Below are positions 25,930 to 34,106 of a DNA stretch of 64,000 nt, one piece after another (the first letter of the stretch is position 1; each line of letters starts with the position of its first letter). The translations under genes were made by a program, and so were the position numbers. Source of the stretch: Nonomuraea guangzhouensis (lineage in GTDB: Bacteria; Actinomycetota; Actinomycetes; Streptosporangiales; Streptosporangiaceae); the NCBI RefSeq assembly GCF_019396345.1, contig NZ_JAHKRM010000034.1, positions 91,961 to 155,960 on the forward strand, written 5' to 3'. The notes below the pieces were generated by a model. That model had not been told where the DNA came from, searched no databases, and saw only the letters and a program-made list of their open reading frames with translations.

Positions 25930-26693
25930 GGCCTTCTCTCCACTACCGCGATGGCTTCTTTCGCGTGCACCAGGACCACGTCGCCCGCTCGCGCGTCGAC
26001 CAGGCGCACGCTGATCTCCTCTTCGCCGCCGGGCGTGTCGGCCAGCGCGAGGTGTCCGGGCCGCAGGGCGGTGATCCGGACGGGTACGGCCGCGTCCGAG
26101 CAGGTCACGCATACCTCGTCGTCGTGGCACTCCTCCGCCAGCCGGGGGTCGTTCAGGAACACGTGCACCAACTCCCAGAGGACGTGATATGTCGTCATAT
26201 GGATCTCCCGGGCGACCCGCGGATCGCCGCTGCGCGCCACGAGAAGGTGATCGACCACCGGCAGCTCGACGCCGGGCTTCGTCAGCGCGAGCGTCATCAT
26301 GCCCAGGTCGCGCGCCGCCGCGAGCCCCGCCGCCACCTCGCCGCAGGCCTCGTCGATCGTGATGCCCACCGCGATGTCCCCGGCCCGCCCGAGCAGCCGC
26401 AACTGGCTCGCGAAGACTCCCGCATGGGCGAGCCCGCTCAGCGCCGACGCGTCGTTGGCCAGCGAGACAGCCGGCAGCGCCCGCTTCCCCACGATCACCG
26501 GATGAACGAACTCCACCGCGAGATGCGCCGCGTCGGCCGCCGACTGGCCGGTGCCGAAACTCAGCAGCCTGCCTCCCCGCTGGAATCGCCGGGCCACGTC
26601 CTGGCACGCGCGGGCGATTCGCTCGGCATCCTCCGCCAGCGCGAGGCCCGCCGCGTCTCGTTCCTGGAGAGACGTGCCGAGAACGAGTGTCAT
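25926..26693 (-). CDS. SIS-domain protein fused to a HypC-like chaperone domain
   Basis: A 255-residue two-domain protein. Residues 1-185 are an SIS fold (GGRLLSFGTGQSAADAAHLA, VSLANDASALSGLA, GDIAVGITIDEACGEV). Residues 194-255 are HypC-like: VCVTCSDAAVPVRITAL, then VRLVDARAGDVVLVHAKEAI. The chaperone Cys that is residue 2 in normal HypC is here internal (Cys195 or Cys198). That should affect how it binds HypD or the Fe(CN)2CO unit. A GGAAAGGA site precedes ATG 26693. It is followed by a second SIS gene and hypF, apparently in one operon. Confidence 0.8.
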   Translation of the reverse strand: MTLVLGTSLQERDAAGLALAEDAERIARACQDVARRFQRGGRLLSFGTGQSAADAAHLAVEFVHPVIVGKRALPAVSLANDASALSGLAHAGVFASQLRLLGRAGDIAVGITIDEACGEVAAGLAAARDLGMMTLALTKPGVELPVVDHLLVARSGDPRVAREIHMTTYHVLWELVHVFLNDPRLAEECHDDEVCVTCSDAAVPVRITALRPGHLALADTPGGEEEISVRLVDARAGDVVLVHAKEAIAVVERRP

Positions 26694-26777
26694 GGACGGT
26701 CCTTTCCGCGCTCTCGAGCGCTCTGCCCGGGCCTAAATGCTGGCAATCCCATGGGACCGTTAACGAATAGCGAAGTC

Positions 26778-27761
26778 CTAAGCGGAGCCGACTCGGTGGC
26801 GGAAGACCCAGTAGGTCCAGCTCTGATAGAGCACCACCAGCGGCAGGAAGATCGCCGCGACCCCGGTCATGATGCCGAGCGTCTTCGGCGTCGCGGCCGC
26901 GTTCTCGACGGTCAGGCTGTAGGCCGGGTTGATCGTCGAGGGCAGGACATTGGGGTGGAGGACCACGAACAGGCTGATCACGCTCACCCCGATGGCGACC
27001 GCCGACAGCAGGAACGCCCACCCCTGACGGCCCCTGGCGATGGCGACCAGTGCGGAGGCGAAGGCGACGACGGCGAAGACGGCCAGGATCACCGTGCCGA
27101 CCGCGCCGCCGTAGAGCTGCGTCCAAGCCAGGAAGACCACCGCGAGCACGGCCGCCACCACACCCGTCCTGAGCGCCACCCCGGCCGCGCGCCGGCTGAT
27201 CTCCCCACGGGTCTTCAACGCCAGGAAGACGGCTCCGTGCGCGGCGAACAGGGTCAGCGTGGTCAGCCCGCCGAGCAGCGCGTAGGGGTTGAGCAGGTCC
27301 CAGAACGTACCGGCGTACTCGTGATCGGCGTCGAGTCGCACGCCCCGCACGATGTTCGCGAACGCGATCCCCCACAGCAGCGCGGGCACGAACGAGCCGG
27401 CGACGATGCCCGCGTCCCACCGCCGCCGCCAGGCCACGGAGTCCCGTTTGCCGCGATACTCGAAACCCACGCCGCGGACGATCAGCGCCACCAGGATCAG
27501 CAGCAGCGGCAGGTAGAACCCGCTGAACAGCGAGGCGTACCACTCGGGGAACGCGGCGAACGTGGCGCCTCCGGCGGTGATCAGCCACACCTCGTTGCCG
27601 TCCCAGACGGGGCCGATCGTGTCGATCATCACCCGGCGTTCCGTCTCGTTCCGGGCCACGACCGGCAGCAGCAGGCCGACGCCGAAGTCAAACCCCTCCA
27701 GGACGAAGTACCCGACCCACAGGACGGTGATCGCCACGAACCAGACCTCGGTGAGCGCCAC
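26778..27761 (-). CDS. cydB: Cytochrome bd ubiquinol/menaquinol oxidase subunit II
   Basis: This 327-residue integral membrane subunit has about eight or nine transmembrane helices. The N-terminal WFVAITVLWVGYFVLEGFDFG and the GPVWDGNEVWLITAGGATFAA motif are diagnostic of CydB. It forms the high-affinity terminal oxidase with CydA, which reduces O2 with quinol electrons. The gene starts 17 bases after the cydA stop. There is no cydDC pair in the window. Downstream on the same strand come the SIS-HypC, SIS and hypF genes. Confidence 0.94.
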   Translation of the reverse strand: MALTEVWFVAITVLWVGYFVLEGFDFGVGLLLPVVARNETERRVMIDTIGPVWDGNEVWLITAGGATFAAFPEWYASLFSGFYLPLLLILVALIVRGVGFEYRGKRDSVAWRRRWDAGIVAGSFVPALLWGIAFANIVRGVRLDADHEYAGTFWDLLNPYALLGGLTTLTLFAAHGAVFLALKTRGEISRRAAGVALRTGVVAAVLAVVFLAWTQLYGGAVGTVILAVFAVVAFASALVAIARGRQGWAFLLSAVAIGVSVISLFVVLHPNVLPSTINPAYSLTVENAAATPKTLGIMTGVAAIFLPLVVLYQSWTYWVFRHRVGSA

Positions 27762-27778
27762 TTGGCGAGCCTCCTTCG

Positions 27779-29158
27779 CTAGTAGGCGAACGACGGCTCG
27801 CCGCCGTCATGCGGCTCGGCGTCGTCGGCGGACGGTGGGGTCGCTCTGCCGTACTTGATCATGAGGCCGACCTCCACCAGGGCCAGCCCGCCGTACAGGA
27901 GGGTGAAGACGATCAGCGAGGTGAGCACCGTACCTGCGCCGACGCTGGGCGAGACGCCCTGGGCGGTCTTCATCTGGGTGAACACGATCCACGGTTGCCG
28001 GGCCATCTCGGTGAAGATCCACCCGAAGCTGTGCGCGAGGAAGGGCAGTACGACCGACCAGACGGCGACCCGCCAGACCCAGCCCGCGCCCCGGACCTGC
28101 CGCCCACGGGTCAGCCAGAGCAGGACGAGCGCCACCAGCGCGGACAGCATGCCGAACCCGATCATCAACCGGAAACCCCAGTAGGCGACCGGGATGTAGG
28201 GGCGGTAGTCGCCCGGCCCGAACTTCCGCTCGTACGCCGCCTGGAGGTCGTTGATGCCCTCGACCTTGCCGTCGAACGAGCCTGTGGCCAGCTGTGACAG
28301 CAGGTTCGGGATCTCCAGCTGGTAGATCGGCTTGGTGCCGTCCAGCGTCCCGATGGTGAACAGGGAGAACGGCGCGGGCTGCCGCGTCTCGTAGAGCGCC
28401 TCGGCGGCGGCCATCTTCATCGGCTGGGTCTGCGTCATGATCTTGCCAAGGATGTCGCCGGAGACAAGAGTGCCCAGAGCCCCCACCAGCACCGCGGCGA
28501 TACCGAGCCGCAGCGACGGACGGAACACCTCCAGATCCCGCTTTCTAGCCAGATGCCAAGCGGAAACGGCCATCAGGATCACCCCACCGGCCAGCCAGCA
28601 CCCGAAGATGGTGTGCGGAAAGGTGGCCAGCACCACCTTGTTGGTCAGCACGGCTCCGAAGTCGACCAGCTCGGCCCGCCCATTGATCTTGAAACCCACG
28701 GGCCACTGCATGAACGAGTTGGCGGCCAGAATGAAGTAGGCGGACACCATCGTCCCGAACGCGACGATCCAGATGCACGCGAGATGCACCTTTTTCGGCA
28801 GCCGCCCCCAGCCGAAGAGCCACAGCCCCAGAAACGTCGACTCCAGAAAGAACGCCAGCAACGCCTCCAACGCGAGCGGCGCGCCGAAGATATCGCCGAC
28901 GAACCTGGAATAGGCGCTCCAGTTCATCCCGAACTGAAACTCCTGCACGATCCCCGTCACCACACCCATGGCAAAGTTGATCAGGAAGAGCGTGCCGAAG
29001 AACTTGGTGGCGCGTAGGTAGGCGACGTTGCCGGTGCGCACCCATGCTGTGTTCAGGATCGCCACCAACAGCGACATCCCTATCGTGACCGGCACAAACA
29101 GGAAGTGGTACACCGTAGTAACCCCGAACTGCCAGCGCGCAAGATCCAAGGCGTCCAC
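27779..29158 (-). CDS. cydA: Cytochrome bd ubiquinol/menaquinol oxidase subunit I
   Basis: This 459-residue haem-bearing subunit begins MDALDLARWQFGVTTVYHFL. It contains the quinol-binding region, the GRQPW-like segment near the C-terminus (TEMARQPWIVFTQMKT), and the conserved His and Met haem ligands in the helices (GMNWSAYSRFVGDIFGAPLA). The short Q-loop places it with actinobacterial CydA. I start at GTG 29158 to match the family N-terminus; GTG 29188 would add ten residues. A palindrome CTTACTGTAAG at 29163-29173 lies just before this start. CydA would accept electrons from the quinone pool that the hydrogenase may feed. Confidence 0.94.
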   Translation of the reverse strand: MDALDLARWQFGVTTVYHFLFVPVTIGMSLLVAILNTAWVRTGNVAYLRATKFFGTLFLINFAMGVVTGIVQEFQFGMNWSAYSRFVGDIFGAPLALEALLAFFLESTFLGLWLFGWGRLPKKVHLACIWIVAFGTMVSAYFILAANSFMQWPVGFKINGRAELVDFGAVLTNKVVLATFPHTIFGCWLAGGVILMAVSAWHLARKRDLEVFRPSLRLGIAAVLVGALGTLVSGDILGKIMTQTQPMKMAAAEALYETRQPAPFSLFTIGTLDGTKPIYQLEIPNLLSQLATGSFDGKVEGINDLQAAYERKFGPGDYRPYIPVAYWGFRLMIGFGMLSALVALVLLWLTRGRQVRGAGWVWRVAVWSVVLPFLAHSFGWIFTEMARQPWIVFTQMKTAQGVSPSVGAGTVLTSLIVFTLLYGGLALVEVGLMIKYGRATPPSADDAEPHDGGEPSFAY

Positions 29159-29214
29159 GACTCTTACTGTAAGTGTCCGAGTATGCACGCCTTGTCATAA
29201 CACGCTGGGCGCTG

Positions 29215-29667
29215 TCAGAAGATCGCTGCGGCCACGAGGAAGGCGAGTCCCGCGATGCCCGCGACCACCCGGACGATATGGAAGGACACCCAGCGATCAC
29301 GGAGTCGCTGCCAGTCGTCCGGCAGGGTGCCGACGGTCCAGGTCGCGATCTGCTTCACGATGGGGACCTCGACCGCCACGGTCACGAGCAGCGCGACGAC
29401 AAGCAAGGCGAGCGCCACCAAGGCCAGATAGAAGCCCTGCTTGCCGTACGACAGGAACAGCACCGGAACGATCGAGGCCAGCGCAAGGGGCATCAGAACG
29501 GTCATGGGGGTGGCCAGGTTCCGGTTCATCCGATGGGCGATAGCCAGGAACGCCGCCGCCTCGAAAGACGCCATGGATCTGCTCAGCGCCAGCCACGGCC
29601 CCCAGAAAACCCCGACGACCAGGGTGGAAAGCAGGACACTGACGAGCTCGAACATCTTCTGCATCAT
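29215..29667 (-). CDS. DUF1772-family membrane protein
   Basis: A 150-residue protein with four predicted transmembrane helices. It has the DUF1772 pattern FFEAAAFLAIAHRMNRNLA, here read as SFEAAAFLAIAHRMNR, and EVPIVKQIATWTVGTLPDDW followed by RDRWVSFHIVR. Some relatives (anthrone oxygenase-like) act on aromatic polyketides, but most are uncharacterised. It overlaps the FAD monooxygenase stop by four bases (ATGA), so both are one transcript under the TetR operators at 30870. The pairing suggests a joint role in oxidising or handling a small aromatic compound. Confidence 0.75.
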   Translation of the reverse strand: MMQKMFELVSVLLSTLVVGVFWGPWLALSRSMASFEAAAFLAIAHRMNRNLATPMTVLMPLALASIVPVLFLSYGKQGFYLALVALALLVVALLVTVAVEVPIVKQIATWTVGTLPDDWQRLRDRWVSFHIVRVVAGIAGLAFLVAAAIF

Positions 29668-30851
29668 GTCGCCGGCGTGGTACGCGACTGCCCGCGGCGG
29701 TAGTCGGCGGCGGTCTCCCGGTACATCTGGTGTTCCGCCTCGTGGTCAGGGAAGTCGTCCGTGGCGAAGAACCCGTCGAGTCCGCCGTTGGCGGCGACGG
29801 CGTGCTGTCCCGAGCGGGGCAGCATGATGGCCTCGTATCGGGTGAGCGCCTCGTCGAGGGTGGCCTCCTCGGCGATGGCGTGGGCGAGCTCGGCTCCGTC
29901 GAGCATGGCGAGATTGACCCCGTACCCCCCGAGGGGCGCCATCAGGTGCGCCGCGTCGCCGAGCAGCGTCGCGCCGGGCGTACGCGCCCAGGTGAGCGGG
30001 GCGGGAAGGGCATAGATCGGGCGGTTGAGGTAGCCGCCGTCGGCGTCCGTGAGGAAGGGCAGCATCTCCTCGGCCCAGCCGCTGAACTCCTTGAGCAGGA
30101 ACCGTCGTACGGCGTCCGGGTCGTCCAGGTCGACGCCGGCCTCGCCATGCCAGTCGAGGCTGGTCCGCATGGCCAGGTAGGCGCGGATCTGGCCGTTGCT
30201 GTTGCGCTGGCCGATGATGGCCCGGCCGTCGCCGTCCATGGCGAACATGTGGCCGTCCCCGACGAGTTTCGCGATCTGGGGATGACGCTCTTCCACGTCC
30301 TCGAACCGGACGTCGAGGAACGAGACGCCGGTATAGTCAGGCGTGGCGTCGCTCAGAAGCGGCCGGACCCGAGACCACGCGCCATCGGCGCCGATCACCA
30401 GATCCACCTCGGCGGTGACGCCGTTGCCGAACTCGAGGCAGTGCCCGCCGTCGCCGAGCGGGGTCGCGGTGACCAGCTTGTGCCCCCACCGCACGGTGCC
30501 GGGCCGTACGTGCTCGGCGAGCATGGCGCGGAGCTGCCCGCGATCGATCTCCGGGGCGGCTGTGTCGTCCTGGTCGGGGACGAACGCGTCGAGCACGGTG
30601 CCGTGCTGGTCGAGCCGGCTCTTGGCCTGCCCTTCGAGCCGGGCGAGCTTCATGAACTCCTCGAACAGGCCGGCGTCCTCCAGGGCGATCTGTCCGGTGT
30701 CGGCGTGCAGGTCCAGGGTGCCGCCGGCGTCGCGGGCTTCGACAGAGGCGTCGGCGTCGTACACGGTGACGTCGATGCCGTGTCCTTGCAGGACGCGGGC
30801 GCACATGAGGCCGCCGGGGCCGGCGCCGACGATGGCGATACGTACGGGCAT
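29664..30851 (-). CDS. FAD-dependent monooxygenase, TetX-like
   Basis: This 395-residue flavoprotein hydroxylase has an N-terminal Rossmann GxGxxG (VRIAIVGAGPGGLMCARVLQ). It also has the middle DG motif (LVIGADGAWSRVRPLL) and the second FAD motif GDAAHLMAPLGGYGVNLAML. These identify the PHBH/TetX class of NAD(P)H-dependent monooxygenases. The substrate is unknown: it could be a tetracycline-type or other aromatic molecule, or a plain metabolite. No resistance claim is supported. The divergent TetR at 30938 and two repeated operator sites control the promoter. Confidence 0.85.
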   Translation of the reverse strand: MPVRIAIVGAGPGGLMCARVLQGHGIDVTVYDADASVEARDAGGTLDLHADTGQIALEDAGLFEEFMKLARLEGQAKSRLDQHGTVLDAFVPDQDDTAAPEIDRGQLRAMLAEHVRPGTVRWGHKLVTATPLGDGGHCLEFGNGVTAEVDLVIGADGAWSRVRPLLSDATPDYTGVSFLDVRFEDVEERHPQIAKLVGDGHMFAMDGDGRAIIGQRNSNGQIRAYLAMRTSLDWHGEAGVDLDDPDAVRRFLLKEFSGWAEEMLPFLTDADGGYLNRPIYALPAPLTWARTPGATLLGDAAHLMAPLGGYGVNLAMLDGAELAHAIAEEATLDEALTRYEAIMLPRSGQHAVAANGGLDGFFATDDFPDHEAEHQMYRETAADYRRGQSRTTPAT

Positions 30852-30869
30852 GGTTTGAGCTCCTCGCTT

Positions 30870-30918
30870 AACGGGCGTTCGTTCAGCTAGCTCGACAGTA
30901 GCTGAACGGGCGTTCGTT
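30870..30918. promoter_or_regulatory. Two direct copies of a TetR-type operator
   Basis: AACGGGCGTTCGTT occurs at 30870-30883 and again at 30905-30918. Each copy sits in a TGAAC ... GTTCA-like inverted repeat. The copies lie 35 bases apart in the 86-base gap between the monooxygenase and tetR genes, so one repressor could shut both promoters. Confidence 0.75.
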
Positions 30919-30937
30919 GAGCAAGTAGAATGAGGTC

Positions 30938-31522
30938 ATGTCGACGAACACGGGAAGCGACCGGCGTACGGGCTCCGAGACCCGCGCGGAGATCCTCCGC
31001 GTCGCGCTGCGGCTGTTCACGGAGAAGGGGTACGAGGGCACCTCGACCCGCGACATCTCCAGCGCGCTCGGGATGACGAAATCCTCGCTGTACTACCACT
31101 TCAAGAACAAAGAGGAGATCGTGGCGAGCCTCGTGGAAGCGCGCCGGCACGAGCTCGACGACTTCATCGAGTGGCTCGCCGCGCAGCCGCCTGCGCCTGA
31201 TCGGCTGGAGAAGGCGGCGCTGCGCTGGGTGGGGGGCACCACGCCGGAAAACCTGCAGGTCATGCGTTTCGCGCAGGCCAACCAGCCGGTCATGAGGCGG
31301 CTGGCGGAAGGCGGCGGAGACATCCGTTCGGACTTCGACCGCGTCATCGACCTGCTCGTCGGCGAAGGGGCGAGCATGGAGGACCGCCTCTTCACGCGCA
31401 TGGTCTTCGACACGGCCGGCGCCGCGCTCCTGTCGGCGCGGGGCACGGAGGCCGGCCCGGACGATGTCATCGCGGCCGCCCGGCGCGCGAGCACCGCACT
31501 CGCCCGCGCAACGCAGAAGTGA
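30938..31522 (+). CDS. TetR-family transcriptional repressor
   Basis: A 194-residue regulator with a classic N-terminal HTH: TRAEILRVALRLFTEKGYEG, then TRDISSALGMTKSSLYYHFK and the KEEIV tail at residues 14-65. The C-terminal ligand domain is helical and has no recognised effector motif. It is divergent from the monooxygenase/DUF1772 operon, and the intergenic region carries two palindromic sites that fit TetR binding. Autoregulation and induction by the monooxygenase substrate are likely but inferred. A hairpin terminator follows. Confidence 0.88.
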   Translation: MSTNTGSDRRTGSETRAEILRVALRLFTEKGYEGTSTRDISSALGMTKSSLYYHFKNKEEIVASLVEARRHELDDFIEWLAAQPPAPDRLEKAALRWVGGTTPENLQVMRFAQANQPVMRRLAEGGGDIRSDFDRVIDLLVGEGASMEDRLFTRMVFDTAGAALLSARGTEAGPDDVIAAARRASTALARATQK

Positions 31523-31527
31523 GCCGT

Positions 31528-31561
31528 GGAACGGGCGCTCCTGCCCAGGGGCACCCGTTCC
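31528..31561 (+). terminator. Stem-loop between convergent genes
   Basis: GGAACGGG at 31528-31535 pairs with CCCGTTCC at 31554-31561, extendable by two more pairs past one mismatch. It follows the tetR stop by 6 bases, and the aldo-keto reductase ends just beyond it. It could work for both directions. Confidence 0.6.
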
Positions 31562-31582
31562 GGTGAAGTGAATCGTGGGCGG

Positions 31583-32557
31583 TCAGTCCCAGGTCGGGAG
31601 GTACTCCGCGGGGTAGCGGGCGCCGAAGCCACCGGCCGGGAGGATGTCGGCGATGCGCTTCAGATCGGCGTCGTCGAGGGTGAGGCCGGCGGCGCCGACG
31701 TTCTCTTCCAGGCGCTTGGGGTCGCGGGTGCCGGGGATGGGGACGATGTCGTCGCCCTGGGCGAGGAGCCAGGCCAGGGCGAGCTGGGCGACGGTGGCGT
31801 CCTTGGTGGCGGCCAGGTCGGCGAGCAGGCGGGTGGCCGCCAGGTTCTTCTCGTAGTTGCCGGGCTGGAAGCGGGCGTCCCAGGAGCGCATGTCGGTGGG
31901 GTCGTACTCGGCGCCGGGCTTGGCCTGGTCGGTGAGGAAGCCCCGGCCGAGCGGCGAGTAGGGGACGAACCCGATCCCGAGCTCGCGCAGGACGGGGAAG
32001 AGGACCTCGACCTCCCGCTCGAACAGGCTGAACTCCGTCTGCAGGACCGACACGGGGTGTACGGCGTGCGCGCGGCGGATGGTGTTCTCGCCCGCCTCGC
32101 TCAGGCCGAAGTAGCGGACCTTGCCGGCGTCGACGAACTCCTTGACCGTCCCGGCCACGTCCTCGATCGGCACGGCGGGGTCGACGCGGTGCTGGTAGAG
32201 CACGTCGATGACGTCGACGCCGAGGTAGCGCAGGCTGTTGTCGACAACCTCGCGGATGTGCTCGGGACGGCTGTCGACACCGCCCTGCCGGGTGCCGGTG
32301 AAGTCGAACCCGAACTTGGTCGCGATGACCACCTCGTCCCGTACCGGTGCGAGCGCGGCCCCGACGATCCGCTCGTTCTCCCCCTGCCCGTACAGCTCGG
32401 CCGTGTCGAAGAACGTCACGCCGAGCTCGTGCGCCCGGCGGATCGTCGCGGCGCCCTCCTGCTTGCCCGAGGGCCCGTACGCCATGGAGATGCCCATCGC
32501 GCCGTATCCCAGCGCCGACGCGGTCAGGCCCTGCTGTCCGAGATTTCGCTGCTGCAT
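31583..32557 (-). CDS. Aldo/keto reductase
   Basis: This 324-residue NADPH-dependent TIM-barrel oxidoreductase belongs to the AKR family related to YajO/Tas-type enzymes. Catalytic residues are seen in FFDTAELYGQGENE (Asp and Tyr), EVVIATKFGF (Lys) and VLYQHRVDP (His). The C-terminal cofactor segment IVPIPGTRDPKRLEEN binds the NADPH phosphate. The physiological substrate, probably a small aldehyde or ketone, is not defined. A long palindrome between it and the divergent tetR at 32649 suggests direct repression. Confidence 0.9.
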   Translation of the reverse strand: MQQRNLGQQGLTASALGYGAMGISMAYGPSGKQEGAATIRRAHELGVTFFDTAELYGQGENERIVGAALAPVRDEVVIATKFGFDFTGTRQGGVDSRPEHIREVVDNSLRYLGVDVIDVLYQHRVDPAVPIEDVAGTVKEFVDAGKVRYFGLSEAGENTIRRAHAVHPVSVLQTEFSLFEREVEVLFPVLRELGIGFVPYSPLGRGFLTDQAKPGAEYDPTDMRSWDARFQPGNYEKNLAATRLLADLAATKDATVAQLALAWLLAQGDDIVPIPGTRDPKRLEENVGAAGLTLDDADLKRIADILPAGGFGARYPAEYLPTWD

Positions 32558-32582
32558 GCTGTCCGACCTGCGCTTTCTCCGA

Positions 32583-32623
32583 ATGTTAGAGTGTACTTAC
32601 ATGAAGTAAGAGTACTCTAACAT
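32583..32623. promoter_or_regulatory. 41-bp near-perfect inverted repeat, TetR operator
   Basis: ATGTTAGAGTGTACTTAC at 32583-32600 and GTAAGAGTACTCTAACAT at 32606-32623 are inverted copies with a 5-base spacer and few mismatches. The core TACTT ... AAGTA is a typical TetR half-site pair. It lies in the 91-base gap between the divergent aldo-keto reductase and tetR genes. Confidence 0.8.
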
Positions 32624-32648
32624 CGAGAAAGGGGGAGAATCGTTCGCC

Positions 32649-33275
32649 GTGAGCAGTCCCACGACACCGCGACGCGGCTACCATCACGGCGACCTGCGTG
32701 CCGGGTTGATCCGCGAGGGCATCGCCCTCCTGGGCGAGACGGGCGTCGCGGGTTTCTCGGTGGCCAAGGTCGCCGTCCGCGCGGGCGTGTCCTCGGCCGC
32801 CCCGTACCGCCACTTTCCCGATCGCGAGGCTCTCCTGGCCGCCTGCGCGGCCGCCATCCTCGCCGAGATCACCGACCTGCTCGCCGCGGCGGCAGAGCAG
32901 GCGGGACCCGACCCGCTCGACCGGTTCGCCGCCACCGCGGGCGCCTACACGCGCTATGTCCTGGAGCATCGCGCCGGAATCGATCTCATCTACTCGTACG
33001 ACTTCAGCGGCCCCCACCACCCGACCATCCAGGAGCAGAGCCGCCACCTCACGGGCACGCTCATGGACCTGGCCTCAGCCGTCCTGCCCGCCGACACGTC
33101 CTGGGCCGACACCGCCGACTTCGTGTACGTCCACCTGTCCACCACACACGGCTACGCCACCCTGCTCATGAAGGTCACCCGCCGCCCACCCGAGGACATC
33201 GACAGCCTCGCCGCCCGCGCCGTCACCGCCGCTCGCGACCACATCACCGGCTACCTCCAGCGCCTGCTCCGATGA
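32649..33275 (+). CDS. TetR-family regulator with WHG-type C-terminal domain
   Basis: A 208-residue repressor. Its HTH spans about residues 10-60: YHHGDLRAGLIREGIALLGE, then FSVAKVAVRAGVSSAAPYRH and FPDREALLAACA. The C-terminal domain (YVLEHRAGIDLIYSYDF) fits the WHG-type TetR subgroup. It starts at GTG 32649; GGGGGAG lies about 11 bases upstream. A near-perfect 41-bp inverted repeat precedes it, so it should regulate itself and the divergent aldo-keto reductase. The inducer is unknown. Confidence 0.87.
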   Translation: MSSPTTPRRGYHHGDLRAGLIREGIALLGETGVAGFSVAKVAVRAGVSSAAPYRHFPDREALLAACAAAILAEITDLLAAAAEQAGPDPLDRFAATAGAYTRYVLEHRAGIDLIYSYDFSGPHHPTIQEQSRHLTGTLMDLASAVLPADTSWADTADFVYVHLSTTHGYATLLMKVTRRPPEDIDSLAARAVTAARDHITGYLQRLLR

Positions 33276-33279
33276 GTGC

Positions 33280-34029
33280 TCACGGCGTCCGCAGATAGGT
33301 GTCGAGCGCGGCCGCGCCCGCCAGCATCGCCAGGCCCCGCGCCGTCAGCCGGTCGCGCCACTCCCGCATCGTCGCCTGCAGCGGCTCCGGTCCGCCCGCC
33401 GCCCGCACCCGCTCCAGAACCCGCGCGATCTGCTCCAGCCCGTGCCCGCCCCGCCGCAGCTGGTGGGCCAGCAGTACGTCGCGTTCGTCGGCGGAGGTGT
33501 AGACGCGGTAGCCGGTGCGCGGGTCGCGCCGGGGCACGATCAGTCCGGCCCGCTCCCATTTGCGCAACGTCGCCGGCCGGATGCCGAGCCTGCGCGCCAG
33601 CGGCCCGATGAACGTCACACCCGCTGCCGGCTCACGCTGTGGCGCCAGGTCGCGCGGCGATGTCCGCTCGCGCGACTCCGGCCCATGTGGCGATTCCGGC
33701 TCGCGCGGTGGTGCCAGGTCGCGTAGGGCCCGTTCCACGGCCTCCAGCGTGTGCCGGTCGCCGGCCAGTTGCGCGTGGCTCTCGTCGATCAGCCGCAGCG
33801 CCTCCTCGACCGCGCCGCCGTTCACGGCCCGCATGATCGCCCCCGCGGTCGCGTGGCCGTGCGCGGGGATCAACGCCAGGAACGCCCGCAACGCCACCGC
33901 ATGGCGCGGCGCGTAGGCGCGGTAGCCGTGCGGCGACCGCTCGGCAGGCGGCAGGAACCCCGCCTCCTCGTAGTTGCGTACCGCCTGCGTGGACAGTCCG
34001 TGCTCGCGCGCCAGATCTATGGGTCGCAT
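33280..34029 (-). CDS. MerR-family regulator with two HTH domains
   Basis: A 249-residue protein with two MerR-type DNA-binding domains, a known but uncommon layout (TioE-like). The first is at residues 1-45 (RPIDLAREHGLSTQAVRNYE, SPHGYRAYAPRH). The second is at about 138-185 (IGPLARRLGIRPATLRKWER, DPRTGYRVYTSADERDVLL). Between them is a Pro/Arg-rich linker with an RERTSPRDLAP repeat. The ATG is at 34029. It is divergent from the erythromycin-esterase-like gene, and a palindrome in the gap is a fitting operator. The two domains may allow one chain to bind both half-sites. Confidence 0.82.
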   Translation of the reverse strand: MRPIDLAREHGLSTQAVRNYEEAGFLPPAERSPHGYRAYAPRHAVALRAFLALIPAHGHATAGAIMRAVNGGAVEEALRLIDESHAQLAGDRHTLEAVERALRDLAPPREPESPHGPESRERTSPRDLAPQREPAAGVTFIGPLARRLGIRPATLRKWERAGLIVPRRDPRTGYRVYTSADERDVLLAHQLRRGGHGLEQIARVLERVRAAGGPEPLQATMREWRDRLTARGLAMLAGAAALDTYLRTP

Positions 34030-34085
34030 TTTGAAGGTACATCCTCGTCAACGGCCGGAAACACCGCCAAAGCTTACACAAAAGG

Positions 34086-34103
34086 TTCAACGATACCGTT
34101 GAA
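34086..34103. promoter_or_regulatory. MerR-type palindromic operator abutting a start codon
   Basis: TTCAACG at 34086-34092 and CGTTGAA at 34097-34103 are perfect inverted arms around ATAC. It ends three bases before the ATG at 34107. The half-site TTGAAGGTA at 34099-34107 recurs at 34031-34039, next to the divergent merR start. Confidence 0.7.
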
Positions 34104-34106
34104 GGT

